Positions 8,149 to 16,423 of a stretch of DNA of 64,000 nt are shown here, piece by piece. Numbering within the stretch: position 1 is the first letter of the stretch; each line of letters begins with the position of its first letter. The stretch is from Variovorax sp. 54 (GTDB lineage Bacteria > Pseudomonadota > Gammaproteobacteria > Burkholderiales > Burkholderiaceae_C), in contig NZ_PEFF01000001.1 of the NCBI RefSeq assembly GCF_002754375.1, positions 186,001 through 250,000 of the forward strand. Direction: 5' to 3'. The notes beneath the pieces were generated by a model that saw only the letters and a program-made list of their open reading frames with translations, was not told the DNA's origin and ran no database searches. The position numbers and the translations under genes were made by a program.

Positions 8149-10458
8149 TCAGTCGAGCTGGGCCTGCGCTTCCGGCCGGTTGGCGATGCTGTCGGGAGCC
8201 TGCGCGCCCGGCGTCACCCAGACCCGCGCGATGCGGCCGGTGAACGCGAAGGTGCCCCGCCCTTCGTAGAGGCGGCTCACCTTGCGCTTGCGGTCGAGGC
8301 CGACGTCGACGCCCTCGCCGCCCAGGCGCAGGAAGGTCGGCGTCATGTCGAGGTGCAGGTTGTGGCGCTGGCCGTCGAGCACGAGCGTGCCCTCGCCCCG
8401 GCGCGCGCCGAGCGCCCGGTGTTCGAGCGTGAAGCGGTGCGTGCCCGCGCCCAGCGCGATGGCCACCGAGCGCTGCACGGATGCACCCGCCGTGAAGGCC
8501 ACGTGCAGCTGCCCATCGAGCACGAAGGCTGCAAGGCCGTTCATGTTGTCGCCGATGGCGTAGAGCACGCCGGTGTCCTCTCCCGTGCATTCGAATTCGC
8601 AGTCGATGCGGTAGTCGCGGTCGGCGATGAGCGCCGCGATCACGATGGGCGACGCGGTGCCGGTGCCGGGGTAGAAGGTGCGCACACGCGCGCTCTCTTC
8701 TTCCAGGAACGGCGGCAGGCCCAGCACGCGCCGGTTGTCGCGGTTGTCCAGCGGGTAGACGTAGTTGGCCTCGGCATCGCGCTCGAAGGCCTCGATGAGT
8801 TCGCGCAGCTTCTGCGGCTCGTGCGCCGCGAGGTCGTTGCATTCGGTCGGGTCGGCCTGCAGGTCGAACAGCAGCCACTGGTCGAGCGCGATGGGCGTGC
8901 CCGGCGGTTGCAGCGACACGATCTTCCAGCGCCCGCTGATGTAGCCCCGGTTGCCTTCGAGTTCGAAGTGCTGCCGCTCGCGGGCAGACGGATGGGCGGG
9001 GTCGGCCAGCATGCCCTTGAAGCTCACGCCGTCCAGGCCGCGCGTGCGGTAGCCGTTGAAGGCCTGCGGGTAGTCGGTGCCCAGCACGTCGAGCAAGGTC
9101 GGCACCAGGTCGCTCACGTGAATCCACTGGCGGCGGATCGCGCCGGGGTCGGGCACCTTGTTCGGCCAGCTCGCAATGAACGGCACGCGGATGCCACCGT
9201 TCATGGGCGTGCGCTTGTAGAAGCGGAACGGCGTGTTCGAGGCGTTGGCCCATCCTGCCGGGTAGGCGGGGAACGAGTCGGGCCCGCCGAGGCGGCCGTC
9301 GAGGTAAAGCGAGTGCGCCAGCTGCGGGTCTTCGGTGCGCGTGACGCGCTTCTCGTAGATGTTGGCCGCGCCTTCCAGCCCGCCGATCGACGACGCGCCG
9401 TTGTCCGAGGTGAGCACGATCAGCGTGTTGTCGTACACACCCAGCTGCTTGAGCTCGTCCACCAGGCGGCCGATGCTGCGGTCGATGTTCTGCACCATGG
9501 CCGCGTATATCTGCATGTACTGCGACATCACGGGCTTCTGTTCGTCAGGCACGTCGGCCCACGGCTTCACGCCCGGGCTTTCGGGGGACAGTTGCCAGTC
9601 CGGCGGCACCAGGCCCGATGCGACCTGGCGCGCGAAGCGCTGCTTGCGCGTGGCGTCCCAGCCTTCTGCGTACACGCCGTCGTAGGCCGCGATGTCTTCG
9701 GGCTTCGCGTGCAGCGGCACGTGCGGCGCGTTGTGCGCGAGGTACAGAAGGAAGGGCTTGTCGGGCGCAGCGCTGCGGTGCGAGCGCAGGTACTTGATGC
9801 TGCGGTCGGTCCAGTCGTCGGTGCAGTAGTAGTCCTTGGGCAGCTCGTCGATGTCGGCGACGTCGTTGCCTTCGATGAGCTGGCCCGGCGAGAAGAAGTG
9901 CGTCTCGGCGCCGAGGAAGCCGTAGAAGTGATCGAAGCCGCGCTGCAGCGGCCATGCGGTGCGCGTTGCGGCGGAGCTCACGTGGTAGTCGGCCGTGTTG
10001 TGCCACTTGCCGACCGCGTAGGTGGCGTAGCCCGCCTCGCGCAGCAGCTCGGGCAGCGTGGGCGCGTCGAGGCTGATCTCGCCGGCCTGGTAGCCCGGGT
10101 AACCGGGGTTGTTGTGGGTGAGCCAGCCGCAGCCGACCGAATGCGGGTTCTTGCCCGTCATCATCGCCGCGCGTGCCGGCGTGCACATCGGCACCGTGGT
10201 GTAGCCCGTGAAGCGCAGGCCGTGTGCGGCCAGGGCGTCGATGTGCGGCGTGCGGATCTCGCTGCCGAAGCAACCGAAGTCCGAGAAACCGAGGTCGTCC
10301 AGCAGGATGACCACCACGTTGGGCGCACCGGCGGGCGCCTTCTTCTCAGGCCGCCACCAGGGCTTGGAAGTGCCCAGGGTCTTGCCGATGGTGGCGCCGT
10401 GGTCGCGGCCGGGGTCGGCGCTGCGCAGCAGGTCGTTCGTGTCGTGTGCGTGGGTCAT
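8149..10458 (-). CDS. Type I (formylglycine) sulfatase, long arylsulfatase class
   Basis: A 769-residue alkaline-phosphatase-superfamily sulfatase that should hydrolyse an organic sulfate ester. The N-terminal PNVVVILLDDLGFSD carries the two metal-binding aspartates. The activation motif is C-T-P-A-R at residues 92-96, where Cys92 would be converted to formylglycine. Conserved SDNGASS and the C-terminal beta-rich extension resemble the roughly 780-residue mycobacterial arylsulfatase type rather than choline sulfatase (about 500). No signal peptide is visible, so it probably acts in the cytoplasm. Its ATG overlaps the stop of the GMC oxidoreductase gene (ATGA). Substrate unknown. Confidence 0.93.
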   Translation of the reverse strand: MTHAHDTNDLLRSADPGRDHGATIGKTLGTSKPWWRPEKKAPAGAPNVVVILLDDLGFSDFGCFGSEIRTPHIDALAAHGLRFTGYTTVPMCTPARAAMMTGKNPHSVGCGWLTHNNPGYPGYQAGEISLDAPTLPELLREAGYATYAVGKWHNTADYHVSSAATRTAWPLQRGFDHFYGFLGAETHFFSPGQLIEGNDVADIDELPKDYYCTDDWTDRSIKYLRSHRSAAPDKPFLLYLAHNAPHVPLHAKPEDIAAYDGVYAEGWDATRKQRFARQVASGLVPPDWQLSPESPGVKPWADVPDEQKPVMSQYMQIYAAMVQNIDRSIGRLVDELKQLGVYDNTLIVLTSDNGASSIGGLEGAANIYEKRVTRTEDPQLAHSLYLDGRLGGPDSFPAYPAGWANASNTPFRFYKRTPMNGGIRVPFIASWPNKVPDPGAIRRQWIHVSDLVPTLLDVLGTDYPQAFNGYRTRGLDGVSFKGMLADPAHPSARERQHFELEGNRGYISGRWKIVSLQPPGTPIALDQWLLFDLQADPTECNDLAAHEPQKLRELIEAFERDAEANYVYPLDNRDNRRVLGLPPFLEEESARVRTFYPGTGTASPIVIAALIADRDYRIDCEFECTGEDTGVLYAIGDNMNGLAAFVLDGQLHVAFTAGASVQRSVAIALGAGTHRFTLEHRALGARRGEGTLVLDGQRHNLHLDMTPTFLRLGGEGVDVGLDRKRKVSRLYEGRGTFAFTGRIARVWVTPGAQAPDSIANRPEAQAQLD

Positions 10459-12074
10459 GGGTGCTTCTCCAGGATGAGGTCGGCCGCCTTCTCGCCGATG
10501 GCGATCGACGCGGCATTGGTGTTCGATGAAGGCATCGTCGGCATGATCGAAGAGTCGACGACGCGCAGGCCCTGCACGCCGCGCACCCGCAGGCTGGCAT
10601 CGACCACGGCCAGGGGGTCGTTGCCCATCTTGCAAGTGCCGATGGGGTGCCACGAGGTCTGGCCGCAGCCGCGGATGTAGGCCAGCAGTTCGTCGTCCGA
10701 CTCGATGTTCAGGCCCGGGCGCGTCTCGCGCTTCACGTAGGCCGCGAGCGCGGGCTGGCGGGCCACGCGGCGCGCCAGCCGCAGCGCCTTGAGCATGGCC
10801 TCGATATCGGCGGGGTCGCTCAGGTAGCGCGGGTCCATCGCCGGGTCGTCGGTGGCGGAGCGGGTGACGGCATGCACCTCGCCGCGCGACTGCGGACGCA
10901 GCTGGAACAGGCCGATGCCGAAGCCCGGAAACGGATCGGTGCCCGCGCCCTTGCTGCGCGAGTAACGGTCCTTGCCGGTGATGTGGTGCATCTGGATCTT
11001 CACCGTCGGGCGCTCGTCGCGTGCATCGGCGCGGGCCAGCGCATGCGCCGTGGCCGAGGGCGTGGCCATCATGCCGCGCCCGGTCAGCAGGTAGCGCGCG
11101 CCCATCAGGCCCTGGCGCAGCGGGCTGCTCACCACCTCGTTCAGCGTGACGCGCTGGCTGCATTCGAAAGTGATGCGCGCCTGCAGGTGATCGATGAGGT
11201 TCTCGCCCACGCCGGGTGCGTGATGCGCCACGTCGATGCCCAGCGCCTGCAGCCGGTCGCCATCGCCGATGCCCGAGAGTTCGAGCAGCTGCGGCGACTT
11301 GATCGGCCCGGCGCTGAGGATCACCTCGGCTCGTGCGCGGGCCCGGCGCTTCACGCCGCCGTGCAGGTAGTCGATGCCCACGGCGCGGCGGTTCTCGAGC
11401 ACGATGCCCAGCGCGACCGCTTCGGTGCGCAGATCGAGCGAGGCCGGCCGGCTGTCGCCCAGGTAGCCGCGCGCCGTGCCGCAACGGCGCCCGTTCGCGG
11501 TGTTCAGCTGCAGGTAGGAAACGCCTTCGTAGGCGCCGCCGTTGTAGTCCGGCGTGGCGGGAATGCCCGCCTCCACGCAGGCCTTCACGAACGCGCCGCC
11601 CAGCGGCTGCGGATCGTTGGCCAGGCTGGTCACGCCGATGGGGCCGGTGCGTCCGCGTTGGCTCTCGTCGCCGCCCGCATAGGACTCCATGCGCTTGAAG
11701 TACGGCAGCAGGTCGGCGTAGCCCCAGCCCGGGTTGCCGAGGTCGCGCCAGTGGTCGAACTCGCGCGGTTCGCCGCGCACGTAGATCATGCCGTTGACGG
11801 AGCTGGAGCCGCCGGGCAGCCGGCCGCGCGGCCAGTAGATGCGCTGGTTGCCCAGCCCCGCCTGCGGTGCGGTCTGGAAGGGCCACACGTAGTCCGGGTT
11901 GGTGAGCAGCTTCGCGATGCCCAGCGGCGTGCGCACCCAGAAGTCGTTCTGCCGCGGCTTCCCCGCTTCGAGCAGGAGCACGCTTGTCTGTGGGCGCTGC
12001 GCCAGGCGGTGCGCCAGCGCCGCACCGGACGAGCCGGCGCCCACCACGATGTAGTCGAAGTCTTCGGTCTGCAT
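10455..12074 (-). CDS. GMC-family FAD-dependent alcohol/choline-type dehydrogenase
   Basis: A 539-residue glucose-methanol-choline oxidoreductase that oxidises an alcohol with FAD. It has the N-terminal dinucleotide-binding motif FDYIVVGAGSSGAALAHRLA and GMC signature 1 (RGRLPGGSSSVNGMIYVRG). Signature 2 is GPIKSPQLLELSGIG, and the C-terminal active-site region carries HPIGTCKMG and SSNTNAASIAIGEKAADLI. A GTG at 12089 that overlaps the upstream stop (GTGA) is an alternative start adding five residues. In this operon it could oxidise the alcohol left after the sulfatase reaction, but the substrate is not known and choline itself is not implied. Confidence 0.93.
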   Translation of the reverse strand: MQTEDFDYIVVGAGSSGAALAHRLAQRPQTSVLLLEAGKPRQNDFWVRTPLGIAKLLTNPDYVWPFQTAPQAGLGNQRIYWPRGRLPGGSSSVNGMIYVRGEPREFDHWRDLGNPGWGYADLLPYFKRMESYAGGDESQRGRTGPIGVTSLANDPQPLGGAFVKACVEAGIPATPDYNGGAYEGVSYLQLNTANGRRCGTARGYLGDSRPASLDLRTEAVALGIVLENRRAVGIDYLHGGVKRRARARAEVILSAGPIKSPQLLELSGIGDGDRLQALGIDVAHHAPGVGENLIDHLQARITFECSQRVTLNEVVSSPLRQGLMGARYLLTGRGMMATPSATAHALARADARDERPTVKIQMHHITGKDRYSRSKGAGTDPFPGFGIGLFQLRPQSRGEVHAVTRSATDDPAMDPRYLSDPADIEAMLKALRLARRVARQPALAAYVKRETRPGLNIESDDELLAYIRGCGQTSWHPIGTCKMGNDPLAVVDASLRVRGVQGLRVVDSSIMPTMPSSNTNAASIAIGEKAADLILEKHP

Positions 12075-12085
12075 GGTCGGTGCGC

Positions 12086-12688
12086 TCACGAGGCAGACGC
12101 CTGCAGCCAGGCCCGCAATGCGCGTGCGCCGTCGCCCATGCGCGAGAACTGGAGGTCGGGAATTTCCGTCTGCACGCCGCCTGCGGCCAGGCGCGAGGGC
12201 AAGGGCTCGACCTGCAGCTCGGCGAAGCACGGACCCGGCAGGTCCTTCAGGCGGGCAAAGCCGGTGGCCCACTCGGCGGCGTTGTCGAAACGCTCGGCGT
12301 GCGCGTAGCCAGCCGCAAGGGCATGCGCGGCAAAGTCGCAGCCCTCGACGGGCGCCTTCAGGTTGGCCAGCCCGGTGAACTGCGTGCCGTTGCGCAGCAC
12401 CACATGCAGCAGGTTGTGCGGGCGCTGGCTTGCAACGCTCACCAGGCCGCCCAGCTCCATCAGCAGGCTCGCATCGCCGTCGACGACGATCACCCGGCGG
12501 TCGGGCCGCGCCATGGCCAGGCCCAGCCCCAGGCAGGCGGCGCCGCCCATCAGCGGCACCGAGTCGACGCGCCCTTGGCGCACCTCCAGCGCATCGAACA
12601 GGAACATCGCTCCCATGGTGGAGACGATGACGGCGTCTTCGCGGCCTTGTGCGATGACGCGGCAGGCTTCGATCATTGGCATGCTCAT
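12086..12688 (-). CDS. ThDP-dependent decarboxylase, C-terminal (ThDP-binding) subunit; sulfopyruvate/phosphonopyruvate decarboxylase beta-like
   Basis: A 200-residue protein comprising only the C-terminal ThDP-binding fold of ThDP enzymes. The cofactor motif begins VVDGDASLLMELGG and ends about 25 residues later with RNG. MGGAACLGLGLAMARPDRRV is the usual preceding segment. Split alpha/beta decarboxylases of this size are typical of sulfopyruvate decarboxylase (ComD/ComE) and phosphonopyruvate-decarboxylase-like enzymes acting on 3-substituted pyruvates. The partner N-terminal subunit is encoded 10 bp upstream, and GAGGAG gives a strong ribosome binding site. The precise 2-oxo acid is not identifiable. 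Confidence 0.8.
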   Translation of the reverse strand: MSMPMIEACRVIAQGREDAVIVSTMGAMFLFDALEVRQGRVDSVPLMGGAACLGLGLAMARPDRRVIVVDGDASLLMELGGLVSVASQRPHNLLHVVLRNGTQFTGLANLKAPVEGCDFAAHALAAGYAHAERFDNAAEWATGFARLKDLPGPCFAELQVEPLPSRLAAGGVQTEIPDLQFSRMGDGARALRAWLQASAS

Positions 12689-12698
12689 GTGTGTCTCC

Positions 12699-13232
12699 TC
12701 AGTGCCAGGCCATGGGCGCGCCGACGATCAGCACGACGGGGCCGCCGCGCGCCTCGGACGCTTCGAACGCGGCATCGATGCAGCGCAGGTCGTCCTCGCC
12801 GTCGAGGCGATGGAACGGAATGTCGAGCGTCTGCAGCATGGGCTCGAGCAGGCGCACCATGGTGCGGCGCGACTGCGTGCTGGGCTTGTCGAAGTTGTCG
12901 AACTCGCGGCCGAACTGGCCGACCATGAGCACCAGCGGAATCTGCGCGTCGAGTCCGACGGCGCGCAACGTGTTGATGCAGTTGTAGAAGCCCTGGTTCT
13001 GCATCACCACGAGGGCGCGAGAACCCGCTATGTACAATCCCGCCGCCAGTGTCAGGCACTGGTTTTCGTTGCTGCAATTGGCGATATCGATGCCGGCTTC
13101 GGACGCATCCAGGTGCGAATGAAGCGAGAGCTGGACCCAGTCGGGGACCGTGACCACATGCCGCACGGCGCAGCGCTGCAAGGCGGCCACGGCGGCACTT
13201 GCGGGGATCGGATGGGAGACAGAAGCGTGCAT
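12699..13232 (-). CDS. ThDP-dependent decarboxylase, N-terminal (pyrimidine-binding) subunit; sulfopyruvate decarboxylase alpha-like
   Basis: The 177-residue partner of the downstream ThDP-binding subunit, equal to the N-terminal PYR domain of ThDP decarboxylases. NCSNENQCLTLAAGLYIAGSR holds the conserved glutamate that activates the cofactor, and ALVVMQNQGFYNCINTLR is typical of sulfopyruvate and phosphonopyruvate decarboxylase alpha chains. I start it at the ATG at 13232 because upstream codons run through the divergent promoter region. It heads the leftward operon of six genes and diverges from the Crp/Fnr regulator. Confidence 0.8.
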   Translation of the reverse strand: MHASVSHPIPASAAVAALQRCAVRHVVTVPDWVQLSLHSHLDASEAGIDIANCSNENQCLTLAAGLYIAGSRALVVMQNQGFYNCINTLRAVGLDAQIPLVLMVGQFGREFDNFDKPSTQSRRTMVRLLEPMLQTLDIPFHRLDGEDDLRCIDAAFEASEARGGPVVLIVGAPMAWH

Positions 13233-13289
13233 GTTGTATCTCTGGTGTTCGGGTGCCGTGTAGTGTGGGCAGCCGCACTTTTTTCGTCT

Positions 13290-13303
13290 GTCGGGTACCC
13301 GAC
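13290..13303. promoter_or_regulatory. Perfect 14-bp palindrome, candidate operator for the divergent Crp/Fnr regulator
   Basis: GTCGGGTACCCGAC is its own reverse complement and lies in the 95-bp gap between the decarboxylase operon and the regulator, 24 bp before the regulator's ATG. With one flanking base it reads TGTCG-N6-CGACG, close to the half-site spacing (TGTNN-N6-NNACA) expected for Crp/Fnr-family dimers. Autoregulation and control of the operon are inferred from position. Confidence 0.5.
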
Positions 13304-13327
13304 GTCCGCGGCTCGGGTTTACGCGCA

Positions 13328-13996
13328 ATGAAGGCGCGCGCCGAACCGCTCGTGCAGGCCCTGGCCGCCGTGCCGTGGCTGCGCGCCAGCGGAGACGCCG
13401 CGGTCGAGTGCCTGGCCGACGCCTCGCACCTGCAGCACCTGGTCGACCGACAAGCCGTCGGCTCGCGCGGCACGCAGACGTCCCACCTCGTCGTCGTCGC
13501 GAGCGGCACGCTCGAACTCAGCATGACCAATGTGCAGGGCAAGCGGCACACCACGAGCCTGCTCGGCAAGGGGCAGGTGTTCGGGCTGATTCCGCTGCTC
13601 GACGGTTCGACGCTCATTCACGACGCGTGCGCGCGCGGCGCGAGCAGCATCGTCGTCGTGCCGCGCGATGCCATCCTGTCGACGATGGAGGCACAGCCGG
13701 CGCTGGCGATGCAGATGCTCCTGCTGATGTGCCAGCGGGCGCGCCACAACTACGAAGTGCTCGCGGGGCTGTCGCTGCTGCCGCTGCACGTGCGCGTGGT
13801 GCGGCTGTTGCTGGATCGGTCGTCGGAGCAGCGCATCCACCTGACCCAGGCCGCACTCGCGGAAATGCTGGGCGCGTCGCGCCAGAGCGTCAATCTCGAG
13901 CTGAAGAAGCTCGAACGCAGCGGCGCGATCGCCATCTCGCGTGGCGACATCGAGATTCTCGATGCCGGTCAGCTGCAGGCGATTGCAGGGAGCTAG
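13328..13996 (+). CDS. Crp/Fnr-family transcriptional regulator
   Basis: A 222-residue regulator with an N-terminal cyclic-nucleotide-type beta barrel (about residues 20-125; SHLVVVASGTLELSMTN, GQVFGLIPLLDG) and a C-terminal winged helix. The DNA-recognition segment is LTQAALAEMLGASRQSVNLELKKLERSG. There is no N-terminal cysteine cluster of the Fnr type, so an Fe-S oxygen sensor is unlikely; the effector is unknown. The ATG at 13328 is chosen because it starts the recognisable domain and lies just after the palindrome. The gene diverges from the sulfatase/decarboxylase operon and probably controls it. Confidence 0.88.
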   Translation: MKARAEPLVQALAAVPWLRASGDAAVECLADASHLQHLVDRQAVGSRGTQTSHLVVVASGTLELSMTNVQGKRHTTSLLGKGQVFGLIPLLDGSTLIHDACARGASSIVVVPRDAILSTMEAQPALAMQMLLLMCQRARHNYEVLAGLSLLPLHVRVVRLLLDRSSEQRIHLTQAALAEMLGASRQSVNLELKKLERSGAIAISRGDIEILDAGQLQAIAGS

Positions 13997-14040
13997 CACT
14001 CCCGGGCTCAGAACTGCGGCAGGGGCGCGCTGGAGCCGCA

Positions 14041-14076
14041 GAAAAAAGAAAAGCCGCTATTCCTGAAAATAGCGGC
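14041..14076 (-). terminator. Intrinsic terminator of the tRNA-Lys transcript
   Basis: A 9-bp stem GCCGCTATT/AATAGCGGC (14053-14061 with 14068-14076) with a 6-base loop is followed, reading leftward, by a T-rich run (14041-14052). It lies about 30 bp beyond the 3' end of the tRNA gene. It could also limit read-through from the converging regulator gene. Confidence 0.85.
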
Positions 14077-14107
14077 CTGTCTAGTAGCTGGTAGCCAAGA
14101 AAAGGCT

Positions 14108-14183
14108 TGGTAGGACGTACTGGATTCGAACCAGTGACCAACGGATTAAAAGTCCGCTGCTCTACCAACTGAGCTAACGTCCC
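14108..14183 (-). tRNA. tRNA-Lys (anticodon TTT)
   Basis: The reverse strand folds as a 76-nt tRNA with encoded CCA. The acceptor stem is GGGACGT/ACGTCCT (first pair a G-T wobble), the D-loop contains AGCTCAGTTGGTAGAGC, the anticodon loop is CTTTTAA with TTT at its centre, and the T-arm is CTGGTTCGAATCCAG. TTT reads lysine codons AAA and AAG. An intrinsic terminator follows. Confidence 0.97.
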
Positions 14184-14234
14184 GGAACCATTTTTCTTGC
14201 TTCTTGCCGACGTTGAATCCGGCAAAGCCTTGGA

Positions 14235-15086
14235 TTATAGCGTGGTGTTTCGCGCAATTTCGTCGAGCACCCATCCTGCCGCACATTGACCGAAGGTGGC
14301 GGTCACGCTGACCACCGATCCGTAGCCGTGGCAGTTGAGCGAACCGTCGCCCGAATCGATCTGGCAGGACGCATCGGGCGGCGCCACGCTCTCGCGGCTG
14401 AACACGCAGGCCACGCCGATCTTGCGGCCTTCGCGCGGTGCGCCGTGCAGCTTGCGCAGCCGCTGGCGAAGCTGGGCCAGCAATGGGTCGTGGGTGACGA
14501 GCGACAGGTCGTCGATGTCGACCTTGTGCGCCTGCCGCTTGCCGCCCGCCGCACCAACGGTGATGAATGCGGTGCTGCGCGACACCGTGCGCGCCCATGC
14601 GGCCATGGCGAGCTTGGCCTTCACCTGGTCGCAGGCATCGATGACCGCGTGAACGGGCCCATGAGTGGCTTGCGCGGTTTCGAGCAGCGAGGCCCAGTTG
14701 TCGGGCTCGACGAACTCGTCGATGGCGAGCACCTGGCACTCGGGGTTGATCTGCGCGATGCGTTCGCGCATGGCCTCGACCTTGGCCTGCCCCACGGTGG
14801 AGTCAAGCGCGTGGATCTGGCGGTTGATGTTCGACTCCGACACGTGGTCGAGGTCGATGAGCGTGAGGCGCCCGACCCCGCTGCGCGCCAGCGCCTCGAC
14901 CGCCCACGAGCCCACGCCGCCGATGCCGACGACCAGCACATGGGCATGGCGGATGCGCGCGGCACCGGCCACACCGTACAGGCGCTCGAGGCCGCCGAAG
15001 CGGCGCGCAAAGTCAGGCGCCGCGGTGTCGATGAGGACATCCGCGGCGGCCATGGGGAGGGACGAGGCTTCGGGCGAAGCGCTCAA
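14235..15086 (-). CDS. tcdA: tRNA threonylcarbamoyladenosine dehydratase TcdA (E1-like, CsdL)
   Basis: An E1/ThiF-like enzyme that uses ATP to cyclise the t6A modification at position 37 of ANN-reading tRNAs to ct6A. The 283-residue product has the nucleotide-binding motif VLVVGIGGVGSWAVEALARSG, the conserved LIDLDHVSESNINRQIHAL, and the C-terminal CSD-partner segment GSVVSVTATFGQCAAGWVLDEI. It lies directly upstream of tRNA-Lys, itself a t6A-bearing tRNA class. In E. coli the protein partners with a cysteine desulfurase system (CsdA-CsdE), which is not encoded next to it here. Confidence 0.95.
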   Translation of the reverse strand: MSASPEASSLPMAAADVLIDTAAPDFARRFGGLERLYGVAGAARIRHAHVLVVGIGGVGSWAVEALARSGVGRLTLIDLDHVSESNINRQIHALDSTVGQAKVEAMRERIAQINPECQVLAIDEFVEPDNWASLLETAQATHGPVHAVIDACDQVKAKLAMAAWARTVSRSTAFITVGAAGGKRQAHKVDIDDLSLVTHDPLLAQLRQRLRKLHGAPREGRKIGVACVFSRESVAPPDASCQIDSGDGSLNCHGYGSVVSVTATFGQCAAGWVLDEIARNTTL

Positions 15087-15116
15087 GCGGAAAGCTCCGC
15101 TGAAACGGTCATTGCT

Positions 15117-15869
15117 TCAACGCAGGCGCGACAGACGCTCGCGGCCGGCCTGTGCGGCTTCCGACTGCGGGTAGGCCTTGGCCAGGTCTTCCAGCGTGCG
15201 GCGTGCGGCGCGCGTGTCCTTCAGCTCGATCTGGCAGTTCGCAATCGACAGCACGGCTTCGGGCGCCTTGGCGTGGTCGGGTGCGAGCGAGAGCATCGAA
15301 CGGAAATTGGCGATGGCTTCGTTGTAGTTGCGCGTGGCGTACTGCGCATTGCCGAGCCAGAACAGCGCGGACGCGTTGTAGCCGCTTTGCGGGTAGCGCT
15401 TCACGAACTCGGCGAAGGCAGTCTGGGCCTGCGCGAACTGGCCCGCGCGGAAGATGCCCAGGGCCGCTTCGAAGTCGGCCTTTTCCTTCGGATCGGCGTT
15501 GAACTCGCGGCCATCGATCGAGACCTTGGAAGGCTCGTTCTGCTTGAGCTTGTCGTCGATCGTGGTCTGGCGCGACTGCATGTCGCTCAGCGTGCGCGTG
15601 AGCTGCTCGTTCTGGCCGGTCATGCGTGCCAGTTCACCGCGCATCTGCTCGATCTGGCTTTGCAGGTCGAGCAGGCTGCGACGCAGCTGGCCGTTTTCAT
15701 CGGCCAGGCGCTGGTCGGTCTGCTGGCGCATGGCTTCGACACGCTGGCGCAGGTCGAGGATGGCCTTGCGGGCCTCGTCGTCCTCGAACAGCGCAGCCTG
15801 CGAGCCGGCCGACGCGCAGAGCAAGGCGGCGGCGAGGGCCGCGCCTCGCCACAGGGCACGTGGTTGCAT
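15117..15869 (-). CDS. cpoB: Tol-Pal system protein CpoB (YbgF), cell division coordinator
   Basis: A periplasmic protein that links peptidoglycan synthesis by PBP1B to Tol-driven outer-membrane constriction. The 250-residue product has a signal peptide ending near SQAALF, an N-terminal coiled coil (about residues 30-105, rich in Gln/Arg heptads such as RQRVEAMRQQTDQRLADENG) that trimerises, and C-terminal TPR repeats (about 125-250). The ATG overlaps the pal stop by one base (TGATG). A GTG one codon earlier is also possible. Confidence 0.95.
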   Translation of the reverse strand: MQPRALWRGAALAAALLCASAGSQAALFEDDEARKAILDLRQRVEAMRQQTDQRLADENGQLRRSLLDLQSQIEQMRGELARMTGQNEQLTRTLSDMQSRQTTIDDKLKQNEPSKVSIDGREFNADPKEKADFEAALGIFRAGQFAQAQTAFAEFVKRYPQSGYNASALFWLGNAQYATRNYNEAIANFRSMLSLAPDHAKAPEAVLSIANCQIELKDTRAARRTLEDLAKAYPQSEAAQAGRERLSRLR

Positions 15870-16387
15870 CACCGGGTGTAGCGGATTTCAGCGCGGCGGT
15901 TCTGCGCCCACACTTCTTCACCCGAGCCTTGAGCAGCAGGCTTTTCCTTGCCGAAGCTCACGGCTTCGATCTGGCTGTCGTTCACGCCCAGCAGCGTGAG
16001 CGCACGGCGCACGGCTTCGGAACGCTTCTGGCCGAGGGCCAGGTTGTACTCGCGGCCGCCGCGCTCGTCGGTGTGGCCTTCGATCGAGATGCGACGTTGC
16101 GTGGCGCCCTTGAGGAAGCGCGCATGGCCGTCGATGACCGACTGGAACTCGGGCTTGACCGTGTAGCTGTCGTAGTCGAAGTACACGATGCGTGCCACGC
16201 CGACCGGACCTTGCGCCGTGTTGGCATTGGGGTCGATGGTCACGGGTGCCACGGCGGTCGCGCCGCCTTGCTGGCCGCCGGCCGTGCCGGTGCGGTCGGT
16301 GACCGGCGTTTCGTTGAGCTTGGTGCCCGACGAGCAACCGGCGATGAGCGCCACGATGGCGAGCGAATAGATGGTGCGTTTCAACAT
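15869..16387 (-). CDS. pal: Peptidoglycan-associated lipoprotein Pal
   Basis: An outer-membrane lipoprotein that binds peptidoglycan non-covalently and interacts with TolB. The 172-residue product has a lipoprotein signal with lipobox LIAGCSSG (lipidated Cys about residue 17) and an OmpA-like domain at about 60-172. The diagnostic sequences are VYFDYDSYTVKPEFQ, ISIEGHTDERGGREYNLALG and KRSEAVRRAL. The ATG at 16387 is preceded by AGGAG. It lies 36 bp after tolB in the usual tolB-pal-cpoB order. Confidence 0.97.
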   Translation of the reverse strand: MLKRTIYSLAIVALIAGCSSGTKLNETPVTDRTGTAGGQQGGATAVAPVTIDPNANTAQGPVGVARIVYFDYDSYTVKPEFQSVIDGHARFLKGATQRRISIEGHTDERGGREYNLALGQKRSEAVRRALTLLGVNDSQIEAVSFGKEKPAAQGSGEEVWAQNRRAEIRYTR

Positions 16388-16423
16388 GTGCGAACTCCTC
16401 AAGTAAATTTATCTGGTCAATGT

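Noticed and set aside
8353..10680. 775-codon rightward open frame opposite the sulfatase gene
   Set aside because: Antisense shadow with Val/Arg/Gly-biased composition; the opposite strand has an intact sulfatase with its C-T-P-A-R motif.
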